Position numbers and translations under genes: made by a program. From Kocuria rosea (GTDB lineage Bacteria; Actinomycetota; Actinomycetes; Actinomycetales; Micrococcaceae), in contig NZ_CP035103.1 of NCBI RefSeq assembly GCF_006094695.1, forward strand, positions 1,364,001 through 1,428,000: a stretch of 64,000 bases of DNA, given 5' to 3'. Shown one piece after another: positions 33,211-40,956 of this stretch. Below the pieces are notes generated by a model. It did no database searches. It had not been told where the DNA came from and was given only the letters and a program-made list of their open reading frames with translations. The number at the start of each line of letters is the position of its first letter. Position 1 is the first letter of the stretch.

Positions 33211-33882
33211 ATGCCCCGCCCGGACCGCACCGCGCCGGCCCGCCCCAGCAGCGCGGTGCCCGTGGCCGCGGCCACCGTGAGCGCGGTGCTCACCCTCGTC
33301 CTGGGCTCCGGCTACGCGGTCGGGCGCACGGTCGTGATGCAGTCCGCGCACAGCGCCGAGGAGCGGGTGCCGGTCTCGGCGTGGCACGGCACGCACGGGG
33401 TGCTGCACGCGGACGAGGTGTCCGCGGACCTGCTGCGCACGGAGGGCTGGACGCTGCCCACCCTGGCCGCGGACGGCTACCGGGTGGGCTCGATGACCCG
33501 CGGCACCCTGTCCGGGCACCCGGTCGTGGCCGTCAGGCTGCACCGCGGCGAGGACGAGGTCGTCGTGGTGGAGCAGCGCGGGGGGGTCGACCGCGAGAAC
33601 CCCATGGACGGACTGACCGGGCTGCCCGTGAGCGCCGAGGGCCTCGAGCGCGTCGCCGTGGAGGGCGTGCCGCTGTGGGTGGACGCCGGGCCGCCGTGGC
33701 GGGCGGTGCTCGTCGGGGACGAGGTCGTCTACACCGTCTCGGGGGACTCCGGACCGTCCGCGATGGCCCACACCGTGGGCCTCGTCGTGGCCGACGAGCG
33801 GGGGCGCGTGGTGGAGCCGTCCCCGGGGGACCCCGGCGTCGTCGAGACGGTGCTGGTCGGCCTGCGCGAGATCTTCGGCTGA
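33211..33882 (+). CDS. Hypothetical membrane-anchored protein upstream of tatB
   Basis: A 223-residue protein with one N-terminal membrane segment (about residues 17-37) and an outer domain rich in short beta-strands (SGHPVVAVRLHRGEDEVVVVEQRG, VEGVPLWVDAGPPWRAVLVGDEVVYTVSG). RBS GAGGAGG 4 bases before the ATG. In many actinobacteria the sigE-anti-sigma factor (and htrA) genes lie in this place, between the O-methyltransferase and tatB; here this protein stands alone. No zinc-finger anti-sigma motif (HxxxCxxC) is present. It may sense the envelope, but this is inference. Confidence 0.65.
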   Translation: MPRPDRTAPARPSSAVPVAAATVSAVLTLVLGSGYAVGRTVVMQSAHSAEERVPVSAWHGTHGVLHADEVSADLLRTEGWTLPTLAADGYRVGSMTRGTLSGHPVVAVRLHRGEDEVVVVEQRGGVDRENPMDGLTGLPVSAEGLERVAVEGVPLWVDAGPPWRAVLVGDEVVYTVSGDSGPSAMAHTVGLVVADERGRVVEPSPGDPGVVETVLVGLREIFG

Positions 33883-33905
33883 CCGGCCACCGGCTCCCGG
33901 ACTGG

Positions 33906-33911
33906 TAAAAT
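33906..33911 (+). promoter_or_regulatory. -10 box (TAAAAT), leaderless tatB promoter
   Basis: Eight bases before the GTG at 33920; the closest to consensus among the boxes in this window. Confidence 0.6.
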
Positions 33912-33919
33912 CACTTCCT

Positions 33920-34273
33920 GTGCTCGGCATCAACGGCGGCGAAGCGATCATCCTGGTGCTCCTGGCCCTGTTCATCATCGGGCCGGAGCGGCTGCCGGAG
34001 TACGCGGAGAAGCTCAAGGAGCTGGTCAAGGCCGCCAAGCGCTACGCGACCGGCGCCACCGAGGAGCTCAAGGAGACCCTCGGGCCGGAGATCGCCGACG
34101 TCGACTGGCGCAGGCTCGACCCCCGCCAGTACGACCCCCGCACCATCGTGCGCCAGGCCCTCCTGGAGGACGACGAGCCGGCGGCGCCCGCCGCACCCCG
34201 GCCGCGCCCCGGCCCGGTGCTGACCCGCCTGGCCCCCGGCGAACGGGCCCCCTTCGACACCGAAGCCACCTGA
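33920..34273 (+). CDS. tatB: Twin-arginine translocase subunit TatB
   Basis: A 117-residue protein. A short N-terminal membrane segment (GEAIILVLLALFIIGPERLPEYA; the GPERLP hinge is diagnostic) leads into an amphipathic helix and an acidic, Pro-rich tail. It recruits twin-arginine signal peptides with TatC. GPERLPEY rather than FGxxKLP separates TatB from TatA. GTG start at 33920 directly after the -10 box. tatA and tatC are not in this window. Followed by a hairpin shared with the convergent mrp. Confidence 0.93.
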   Translation: MLGINGGEAIILVLLALFIIGPERLPEYAEKLKELVKAAKRYATGATEELKETLGPEIADVDWRRLDPRQYDPRTIVRQALLEDDEPAAPAAPRPRPGPVLTRLAPGERAPFDTEAT

Positions 34274-34307
34274 GCCGGCCCCCGCACACGCCGAGCGCGG
34301 GGCCGGC
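34274..34307. terminator. Bidirectional hairpin between tatB and mrp
   Basis: Nine-base arms GCCGGCCCC and GGGGCCGGC at 34274-34282 and 34299-34307, with a possible extra 2 pairs across a bulge. Confidence 0.55.
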
Positions 34308-34313
34308 GGCGCG

Positions 34314-35501
34314 TCAGCGCGGTCCCAGGCCCAGCGGCCGTCCGGCGAGCCCGCGCGGGCGGGCGCCCATCGCGTCGGCGACGGCACGCAGGGCGACCGC
34401 GGCGGGCGAGCCCGGCGCGGACCACACCACCGGGCGGCCGGCGTCCCCGCCCTCGCGCAGGGCGACGTCGAGCGGCACGGCGCCGAGCAGCGGCACGTCG
34501 TAGCCGAGCCGCCGGGTCAGGGACTCCGAGATCCGGGTGCCCCCGCCGGCGCCGAAGAGCTCGAGCACGCTGCCGTCCGGCATCGGCATGCCCGCCATGT
34601 TCTCCACCACCCCGGCCACCCGCTGGCCGGTCTGCACCGCGAGCGCCCCGGAGCGCTCGGCGACCTCGACCGCCGCCTGCTGGGGCGTGGAGACCACGAG
34701 CACCTCCGCGGACGGCAGCAGCTGGGCCACGGAGATCGCGATGTCGCCCGTGCCCGGCGGGAGGTCGAGGAACAGGTGGTCCAGGTCGCCGAAGTGCACG
34801 TCCGTGAGGAACTGCTCCACGGCGCGGTGCAGCATCGGCCCGCGCCAGGCCACCGGCTGGTCCGGGTCCACGAACATCCCGATCGAGATGACCTTGAGCA
34901 CCCCGGGGCGCCCGGTGTCCTCCCGCGCCTCCTCGGGGACGTCCACGACGGGGGGCAGGATCATGTCCCCCACCTGGGTGGGCGCCCGGTCGATGCCGAG
35001 CAGCCCGGGCACGGAGAACCCGTGGACGTCGGCGTCCACGATGCCGACCGACCGGCCGCGCGCGGCGAGCGCGGCGGCGAGGTTCACGGTGACCGTCGAC
35101 TTGCCGACGCCGCCCTTGCCGCTGGTCACCGCGTGCACCCGGGTCAGGGAGGACGGGTCGTTGAAGGGGACGGTCCGGGTGTGGCCCACCCGGTCCTTCA
35201 GCGCGGTGCGCTGCTCGGGGGTCATCACCCCGATCTCGACGTCCACGGTGCGCACCCCCGCCACGGTCCCCACGGCGTCCCGGACGTCCCGCTCGATGGT
35301 CGAGCGGAGGGGGCAGCCGCTGATCGTCAGCAGCACGTGCACCGCGGCGTGGCCGGCGTCGTCGAGGCGGGCGGAGCGGATCATCCCCAGCTCGGTCACG
35401 GGCCGGCGCAGCTCCGGGTCGAGCACGCGGTCGAGCGCCGCGCGCAGGGCGGGGTCGAGGGTCTCGGGGGCGAGGACGTCGTCGGGGCGGGGCTCAGGCA
35501 C
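34314..35501 (-). CDS. mrp: Iron-sulfur cluster carrier Mrp/ApbC
   Basis: A 395-residue P-loop protein that carries and hands over Fe-S clusters. N-terminal MIP18/DUF59 domain (about residues 15-100, with TISGCPLRSTIERDV) and a Mrp ATPase domain with deviant Walker A SGKGGVGKST (about 127-136), DADVHGFSVPGLLG, and DLPPGTGD. The C-terminal CxxC expected in many Mrp proteins is not obvious: only the MIP18 Cys stands out. The start overlaps the last 8 bases of the DUF1003 gene, so both are translated from one message. Confidence 0.9.
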   Translation of the reverse strand: MPEPRPDDVLAPETLDPALRAALDRVLDPELRRPVTELGMIRSARLDDAGHAAVHVLLTISGCPLRSTIERDVRDAVGTVAGVRTVDVEIGVMTPEQRTALKDRVGHTRTVPFNDPSSLTRVHAVTSGKGGVGKSTVTVNLAAALAARGRSVGIVDADVHGFSVPGLLGIDRAPTQVGDMILPPVVDVPEEAREDTGRPGVLKVISIGMFVDPDQPVAWRGPMLHRAVEQFLTDVHFGDLDHLFLDLPPGTGDIAISVAQLLPSAEVLVVSTPQQAAVEVAERSGALAVQTGQRVAGVVENMAGMPMPDGSVLELFGAGGGTRISESLTRRLGYDVPLLGAVPLDVALREGGDAGRPVVWSAPGSPAAVALRAVADAMGARPRGLAGRPLGLGPR

Positions 35502-36123
35502 GGGGGTTCCCTCGGGTCTCGGGGGCGGTGGGGCGGTCGGGGTTGCGGCTCCTGCGGCGGGCGCCCCGCCGCGGCGGGGCCCCCGGCTCGTCGGCGTCCG
35601 GGGCGTCGTCCTGGGACTCCAGGATCTCCTCGAGCACCGAGCGCAGCTCCGAGCGCACGAAGTCGCGGGTGGCGACGTCGCGCAGCGCGATCCGCAGCGA
35701 GGCGATCTCCCGGGTCAGGTACTCGGTGTCGGCGAGGTTCTGCTGCGCCCGGCGGCGGTCCTCCTCCTGGGTCACCCGGTCCCGGTCGTCCTGCCGGTTC
35801 TGCGCCAGCAGCAGCAGGGGCGCCGCGTAGGAGGCCTGCAGCGAGAGCATGAGCGTGAGCAGCGTGAAGTTGAGGTCCTTCGAGTCGAACTGCAGCTCCC
35901 GGGGGGCGATGGTGTTCCAGCCCAGCCACAGGGCCACGAACACCGTCATCCACAGCAGGAACTGCGGGGTGCCCATGAACCGGGCGAAGCCCTCGGTCAT
36001 CCGCCCGAAGGCGTCGGGGTTCGGCCGGAACCGGTCCAGCAGTCCCGGCCGGTGCTCGCGCGGCTGGTCGAGGGCGTTGCCGCGGGTGCCGACGCGGGGG
36101 CGCCGGGGCTCGCGCTCACTCAT
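35494..36123 (-). CDS. DUF1003-family membrane protein
   Basis: A 209-residue protein. Two membrane segments (about residues 53-70, TPQFLLWMTVFVALWLGW, and 90-110, TLLTLMLSLQASYAAPLLLLAQ), followed by a coiled stretch starting NRQDDRDRVTQEEDRR, as in DUF1003. The tail is Arg/Pro-rich. Function is not known; in other bacteria it is sometimes called cyclic-nucleotide-like or stress related. Start and end overlap its neighbours by 8 bases on each side, so it sits in an operon of MgtE-N/CBS - DUF1003 - mrp. Confidence 0.88.
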   Translation of the reverse strand: MSEREPRRPRVGTRGNALDQPREHRPGLLDRFRPNPDAFGRMTEGFARFMGTPQFLLWMTVFVALWLGWNTIAPRELQFDSKDLNFTLLTLMLSLQASYAAPLLLLAQNRQDDRDRVTQEEDRRRAQQNLADTEYLTREIASLRIALRDVATRDFVRSELRSVLEEILESQDDAPDADEPGAPPRRGARRRSRNPDRPTAPETRGNPRA

Positions 36124-37417
36124 ACCGCTTGCCCACCTTCCGGATCGGGGTCCCGTCGTCGGCGGTGCGCCAGTCCTCGGGCAGCAGGGCGTCGAGGACG
36201 TCGTCGATCGTGATCGCCCCGACCACCCGGTCGTGGTCGTTGACCACCGGGATGATCGTGAGGTCGTAGGTCGCGAGCTCGCGCGCGACGTCCTGCAGGG
36301 AGGCGAGGTCGGAGACCGGCTCGAACGAGCGGTCGATGAGGTTGCCCACGGCCTCGGGCGGGGGATAGCGCAGCAGCTTCTGGGTGTGCACCATGCCGAG
36401 GTACTTGCCGGTGGGCGTCTCCAGCGGCGGGCGGGAGATGATCACGGCCGCCGCGACCGCGGGGCTGAGCTCCTCCTGGCGGATGTGCGCGAGCGCCTCG
36501 GCCACCGTGGCCTCCGGCGGCAGGATGATCGGCACGGGGGTCATGAGCGAGCCGGCCGTGCCCTCCTCGTACTCCAGCAGGCGCCGGACGTCCTCGGCGT
36601 CCTCGGGCTGCATCCGCGCGAGCAGCTCCTCGGCCTGGGCCTCGGGCAGCTCGTTGAGCAGGTCGGCGGCGTCGTCGGGCTCCATCTCCTCGAGCACCGT
36701 GGCCGCGCGGTCCGGCTCCATGTTGGTGAGGATGTAGACCTGGTCCTCCTCCGGGAGCTCCTCGAGGACGTCGGCGAGCCGGTCGTCCTGGAGCTCGTGG
36801 GCGATCTCGAGCATGCGCTTGGCCGACATGTCGTGGAGCTCGTCCGCGAGGTCGGCGGGCTGCTGCTCCTCGTGGGAGGCGACCCACTGGGTGGCCGGCT
36901 GGTGGCCCGCGGCGGAGGGGTCCCCCGCGTCCTCCCAGTCGATGATCAGCGTCTCGTTGCGGCGGCGCATCAGGCCCCCGCCCGTGCCGGTGCGGCGCAC
37001 GAAGAGCTGGGTGATCAGCCAGTCCCCGGTGTTGCGCTTGCGCTCCATCGCCATGTCCTCGACCGTGGCGGAGCCGGAGCCGTCGCGCAGCACCACGGTC
37101 CGGTCGAAGACCTCGCCGACGGCGAGGGTCTCCGCGCCGCGCTGCTCGAAGCGGCGCAGGTTCACGAGCCCCGTGCTGATGATCTTCTCCGCGTCGATGC
37201 TGGTCACGCGGGTCATCGGCACGAACACCCGCTTCTTGCCGAGGACCTCCACCACGAGGCCGACCACGAGGGGCCGGCGGGAGGAGCGGCCGTACCGGGA
37301 GCTGCCGCGCATGAGCACGACGACGTCGCGCAACCGCCCCAGACGGTCCCCCAGGGGGTCGAACACGTCGAGGCCGATCAGGCGCGCGATGAAGATCTTG
37401 TCGATGTGGCTGCTCAC
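36116..37417 (-). CDS. MgtE N-domain/CBS protein without a transporter domain
   Basis: A 433-residue soluble protein. Order: a PRC-barrel-like start (about 1-110, IGLDVFDPLGDRLGRLRDVVV), an MgtE intracellular N domain of helical repeats (about 185-275, LADVLEELPEEDQVYILTNMEPDRAATVLEEMEPDDAADLL), then two CBS motifs (about 290-420, GSLMTPVPIILPPEATVAEAL and DLTIIPVVNDHDRVVGAITIDDVLD). The Mg2+ channel helices of MgtE are absent. It probably senses Mg2+ or adenine nucleotides and acts through partners. The GTG start lies 6 bases after a -10 box (TAGTCT). Confidence 0.85.
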   Translation of the reverse strand: MSSHIDKIFIARLIGLDVFDPLGDRLGRLRDVVVLMRGSSRYGRSSRRPLVVGLVVEVLGKKRVFVPMTRVTSIDAEKIISTGLVNLRRFEQRGAETLAVGEVFDRTVVLRDGSGSATVEDMAMERKRNTGDWLITQLFVRRTGTGGGLMRRRNETLIIDWEDAGDPSAAGHQPATQWVASHEEQQPADLADELHDMSAKRMLEIAHELQDDRLADVLEELPEEDQVYILTNMEPDRAATVLEEMEPDDAADLLNELPEAQAEELLARMQPEDAEDVRRLLEYEEGTAGSLMTPVPIILPPEATVAEALAHIRQEELSPAVAAAVIISRPPLETPTGKYLGMVHTQKLLRYPPPEAVGNLIDRSFEPVSDLASLQDVARELATYDLTIIPVVNDHDRVVGAITIDDVLDALLPEDWRTADDGTPIRKVGKRYE

Positions 37418-37423
37418 CGTACA

Positions 37424-37429
37424 AGACTA
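37424..37429 (-). promoter_or_regulatory. -10 box (TAGTCT), leaderless promoter of the MgtE-N/CBS operon
   Basis: Six bases before the GTG at 37417 on the minus strand. Confidence 0.5.
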
Positions 37430-37511
37430 CCCACCGGCTCCCCGGGCACCTTCCGGGGGCCGAGGCCCGTGAGGGGACCGGGTCGGGGCGCGGTGGCGGG
37501 AGCGGATGGGG

Positions 37512-37517
37512 GAGAAT
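37512..37517 (+). promoter_or_regulatory. -10-like box (GAGAAT) of the stress-protein gene
   Basis: Six bases before the ATG at 37524; GAGAATGGGGGC here is the same 12-mer found before the cation ATPase start at 7120. Confidence 0.4.
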
Positions 37518-37523
37518 GGGGGC

Positions 37524-38399
37524 ATGAGCTCGCCACGGTCCCTGCCCCCTGCCAGTCCCGCCGTCCGCGGTCTGCCCCGCGGGGAGGTGATCGGGCGCTA
37601 CGCCACGTACGCCGACGCGCAGAAGGCCGTGGACCACCTGGCGGACGAGCAGTTCGAGGTGGACCGGATCGCGATCGTCGGCAACGACCTGAAGTCCGTG
37701 GAGCAGGTGACCGGCCGGCTGAGCTATCCGAAGGTCGCGGGCCAGGGCGCGCTCAACGGCATGGTCTTCGGCGCGTTCCTCGGGATGATCCTGTCGTTGC
37801 TGGGCGGGGAGCAGTGGCTGTCCACGCTGCTCGTGTCGGTGCTGATGGGCGGGGCCTTCTGGATGCTGCTCGCCACCATCACCTACGCCATGCAGCGCGG
37901 GAAGCGGGACTTCACCTCGACCAACCAGATCGTCGCCACGTCCTACGACGTCGTGGCCGCCCCCGAGGTGGCCCAGCGCGCCCAGCAGGTGCTCCAGGGG
38001 CTGCGCGGGCTGCAGAGCCTGCCGCGGACCGCTCCCGCGCCGCGGCCCGCTCCGCAGCAGGGTCCTCCGCAGGGGATGCGGCAGGGCCCCCCGCAGCCCG
38101 GGACGCCGGGGCGGCCCCCGGCGGGGGCCCCGTGGCAGCGGCCCTCCCACGGCGCCGCCCCGGAGCCGGCCGGCGGACCCGCGGGTCCCGCGCCCGCGGT
38201 CCCCGCGGCGGGCCAGAGCGAGCAGGCCGACGCGCCCGGCCGCTCCGCGATGTTCCAGGACCTGCCCGACGGCCGGCCCCAGTACGGCATCAGGCTCCCC
38301 GCCGGGGAGCCCGACGGGGACGCCGCCGGTCAGGACGCGGCCCCGGACCGGTCCGGGCCGCCGACCGGCGGGAGAACGTCCACCGACGCCTCCCGCTGA
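37524..38399 (+). CDS. General-stress-protein (YflT/GSP17M-like) domain membrane protein
   Basis: A 291-residue protein. Residues 20-80 (GEVIGRYATYADAQKAVDHLADEQFEVDRIAIVGNDLKSV) match the heat-induced YflT/general stress 17M domain. Two membrane segments with a glycine zipper follow (GALNGMVFGAFLGMILSLLGG and TLLVSVLMGGAFWMLLATITY, about 88-140), then a long Pro/Gln/Gly-rich tail. Such proteins accumulate under stress; the mechanism is unknown. ATG at 37524 fits the -10 spacing. Divergent from the MgtE-N/CBS operon. Confidence 0.75.
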   Translation: MSSPRSLPPASPAVRGLPRGEVIGRYATYADAQKAVDHLADEQFEVDRIAIVGNDLKSVEQVTGRLSYPKVAGQGALNGMVFGAFLGMILSLLGGEQWLSTLLVSVLMGGAFWMLLATITYAMQRGKRDFTSTNQIVATSYDVVAAPEVAQRAQQVLQGLRGLQSLPRTAPAPRPAPQQGPPQGMRQGPPQPGTPGRPPAGAPWQRPSHGAAPEPAGGPAGPAPAVPAAGQSEQADAPGRSAMFQDLPDGRPQYGIRLPAGEPDGDAAGQDAAPDRSGPPTGGRTSTDASR

Positions 38400-38417
38400 C
38401 GGCCGGCGGCCGCCGGC

Positions 38418-39992
38418 TCAGCTGGGGTCGACGCCCTCCCGGGCGTGCCACAGACCGGTCATCCACGCCTCGACCTCGTCCGGGGTGCGGGGCAGCCCGG
38501 ACGAGAGGTTGACGTTGCCGTCCTCGGTGATCAGGACGTCGTCCTCGATCCGCACGCCGATCCCGCGGTACTCCTCCGGCACCGCGAGGTCCTCCGCCTT
38601 GAAGTAGAGGCCGGGCTCGATGGTGAACACCATGCCGGGCTCGATGACCCCGTCCACGTACAGCTCCCGCTTGGCCTGCGCGCAGTCGTGCACGTCGAGG
38701 CCCAGGTGGTGGCTCGTGCCGTGCGGCATCCACCGCCGGTGGTGCTGGCCCGCCGCGGAGAGCGAGACCTCGGCGGGCACGGGCAGCAGGCCCCAGCTCT
38801 CCAGCCGCCGGGCCAGGACCTCCATGGCGGCGGCGTGCACGTCCCGGAACCGGTTGCCGGGCACCGCGGCGTCGAACGCGGCGTCGGCGGCGTCCAGGAC
38901 CGCCTGGTAGATCCGCCGCTGCACCTCCGAGTAGCGGCCGTTCACCGGCAGGGTGCGGGTGATGTCAGCGGTGTAGAGGGAGTCGGCCTCCACGCCCGCG
39001 TCCACGAGGATCAGCTCCCCGGGGATCACCCTCCCGGTGTTGCGGATCCAGTGCAGGACCGTGGCGTTGTTGCCGCACGCCGCGATGGTGTCGTAGCCGA
39101 GGTCGTTGCCGTCCGTGCGGGCGCGGGCGAAGAAGGCGCCCTCGACCATGCGCTCGCCGCGGTGGCGGTGGCCCGCGGCGGCCGGCAGCACGTGCACGAT
39201 GTCGGTGAAGCCCGCGATGGTCGCGTCCACGGCCTCGCGCAGCTGCCCGACCTCGTGGGCGTCCTTGACGAGCCGCAGCTCCGAGAGCGCCTCGGCGAGC
39301 TCGCCGTCGAGGGCGTCCGAGGACTCGAGGTCCACCCCGGTGTTGATCCGGGAGGTGTCCACCAGGGCGTCGACGTTCAGGTCCACCTCGCGCACGAGCC
39401 GGACCCGCAGGCCGCCCAGGGCGGTGGGCCCGGCGTTCTTGGTGACCGCGTCCTCGAGGCCCCCGAGGTCCCGGGTGCGCAGCCCGTAGGCGGCGCCCAG
39501 TTCCTCGAGGGTGGGGCGGGGGCCCACCCAGAACTCGCCGTTCTTGGCGTCGGCGTAGAACTCCTTCGAGTCCCGGCCGGCCATGGGGTGGAAGTACAGG
39601 GTGGCCTCGTGGTGGCCCCCGTCGTCGCCGGCGCCCTCCTGGACGGGCTCGAGCACCAGCACGGCGTCGGGCTCGTGGTCCACGCCCAGACCCGTGAGGT
39701 GCGCGAACGCGGAGTGCGGCCGGAAGCGGTAGTCGGTGTCGTTGGAGCGGACCTTGAGCGGCCCGGCGGGGAGCACGAGCCGCTCGCCGGGGAACCGCTC
39801 GGAGATCCGCCGGCGCCGCTCGGCGGCGAAGTCCGCGACCGGGGCCCGCTCCACCTCGGTGGGCTCCGCCTCCGCCCACTGGGATGCCATGAACTGCTGG
39901 AAGGCGGCGGAGTCGGGGCGCTGGGACCGGTTCTCGACCCGGTCCGAGAGCGGCTGCGCCGCGTCCTGGGGTGTGCTGCTGTGCTCTGTCAT
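38418..39992 (-). CDS. Aminopeptidase P family (Xaa-Pro aminopeptidase)
   Basis: A 524-residue M24B metallopeptidase that removes N-terminal residues before proline. AMP_N domain at about residues 50-190 (RFPGERLVLPAGPLKVRSNDTDYRFRPHSAFAHLTG). The catalytic pita-bread domain shows LVDAGVEADSLYTADITRTLP (two Asp ligands), MPHGTSHHLGLDVHD (His), TIEPGLYF (Glu) and GVRIEDDVLI (Glu), the full di-Mn2+ ligand set. ATG at 39992 with GGAAAGGAA upstream. Intact and of normal length, in actinobacteria often close to the PHP phosphoesterase gene, as here (divergent). Confidence 0.94.
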   Translation of the reverse strand: MTEHSSTPQDAAQPLSDRVENRSQRPDSAAFQQFMASQWAEAEPTEVERAPVADFAAERRRRISERFPGERLVLPAGPLKVRSNDTDYRFRPHSAFAHLTGLGVDHEPDAVLVLEPVQEGAGDDGGHHEATLYFHPMAGRDSKEFYADAKNGEFWVGPRPTLEELGAAYGLRTRDLGGLEDAVTKNAGPTALGGLRVRLVREVDLNVDALVDTSRINTGVDLESSDALDGELAEALSELRLVKDAHEVGQLREAVDATIAGFTDIVHVLPAAAGHRHRGERMVEGAFFARARTDGNDLGYDTIAACGNNATVLHWIRNTGRVIPGELILVDAGVEADSLYTADITRTLPVNGRYSEVQRRIYQAVLDAADAAFDAAVPGNRFRDVHAAAMEVLARRLESWGLLPVPAEVSLSAAGQHHRRWMPHGTSHHLGLDVHDCAQAKRELYVDGVIEPGMVFTIEPGLYFKAEDLAVPEEYRGIGVRIEDDVLITEDGNVNLSSGLPRTPDEVEAWMTGLWHAREGVDPS

Positions 39993-40060
39993 GATTCCTT
40001 TCCTCGCGTCGTCGGTCTCATCGTGCCACGGGAGGCGGCGGGCCGTCCGGCCCGGACCGG

Positions 40061-40066
40061 TATCGT
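40061..40066 (+). promoter_or_regulatory. -10 box (TATCGT), leaderless promoter of the PHP gene
   Basis: Seven bases before the GTG at 40074. Confidence 0.5.
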
Positions 40067-40073
40067 GGAGCGG

Positions 40074-40925
40074 GTGAAGATCGACCTGCACACCCACTCG
40101 TCCGACTCCGACGGCACGGAGAGCCCGGCGGACGTGGCCCGCGCGGCGCACGCGGCGGGCCTGGACGTCTTCGCCCTCACCGACCACGACACCACGTCCG
40201 GGTGGCAGGCGGCCGGGGACGCCGCGGTGGCCCTCGGGGTCGCCTTCGTCCCGGGCATGGAGATCTCCTGCACCACCGAGGACGGGATCTCGGTGCACCT
40301 GCTGAGCTACCTGCACGACCCGCGGGAGCCACGGCTGCTCGCCGAGATCGAGTCCTCCCGCTGCTCGCGGCGCACCCGGGCCGAGCGCATGGTCGAGCTG
40401 CTGTCCGAGGACTACCCGATCGACTGGGACGTGGTCCTGGACCACGTGCGCGAGGGCGCGACCGTGGGCCGCCCGCACATCGCCGACGCGCTCGTCACCG
40501 TGGGGGTCGTGGAGAACCGCACCGCCGCCTTCGCCTCGGTGCTGCACAGCCGCTCCCGCTACTACGTCCCCCACTACGCCCCGGACCCGGTGCACGCGGT
40601 GCGCCTCGTCCGGGCCGCCGGCGGCGTGCCCGTCTTCGCCCACCCGCTCGCCGCGGCCCGCGGCCGGGTGGTCGGCCCGGAGGTCTTCGAGGCCATGATC
40701 GACGCCGGCCTCGGCGGGCTCGAGGTCGCGCACCGGGACAACCCCGACGACGCCCGGGCCCGGCTCGTCCGGATGGCCTCCGAGCACGACCTGGTGGTCA
40801 CGGGCGCGAGCGACTACCACGGGGCCGGCAAGCCCAACCGGCTGGGGGAGAACCTGACGTCCGTCCAGTCGCTCGTGCGGATCGAGGAGCAGGCCGGCTC
40901 CGGGGTCCCCGTGCGCTACCCCTGA
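40074..40925 (+). CDS. PHP-domain phosphoesterase (RNase AM/TrpH-like)
   Basis: A 283-residue PHP-fold enzyme. Metal ligands: KIDLHTHSSDSDG (HxH, residues 2-14), FALTDHDTTSG, VPGMEISC (Glu), a His-bearing VGRPHIADALV, FAHPLAAARG and the C-terminal ASDYHGAGKPNRLG. YciV/TrpH relatives degrade 3',5'-bisphosphonucleotides and short 5'-phosphate RNAs. All ligands are in place, so the enzyme should be active. GTG at 40074, close to a -10 box. Its 3' end is 31 bases from the convergent methyltransferase. Confidence 0.88.
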   Translation: MKIDLHTHSSDSDGTESPADVARAAHAAGLDVFALTDHDTTSGWQAAGDAAVALGVAFVPGMEISCTTEDGISVHLLSYLHDPREPRLLAEIESSRCSRRTRAERMVELLSEDYPIDWDVVLDHVREGATVGRPHIADALVTVGVVENRTAAFASVLHSRSRYYVPHYAPDPVHAVRLVRAAGGVPVFAHPLAAARGRVVGPEVFEAMIDAGLGGLEVAHRDNPDDARARLVRMASEHDLVVTGASDYHGAGKPNRLGENLTSVQSLVRIEEQAGSGVPVRYP

Positions 40926-40956
40926 GGGCCCCGCCGCCTGCCGGGCGAGGCCGTGC

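Noticed and set aside
33062..33280. Small plus-strand frame starting METITTSS in the gap before the tatB-linked gene
   Set aside because: It has no family match, becomes Pro/Arg-rich and overlaps the real start at 33211; no ribosome-binding site.
38402..38417. 16-base palindrome GCCGGCGGCCGCCGGC between two convergent genes as a terminator
   Set aside because: Without a loop the stem is short when folded in RNA, and such palindromes are frequent by chance at this GC content.
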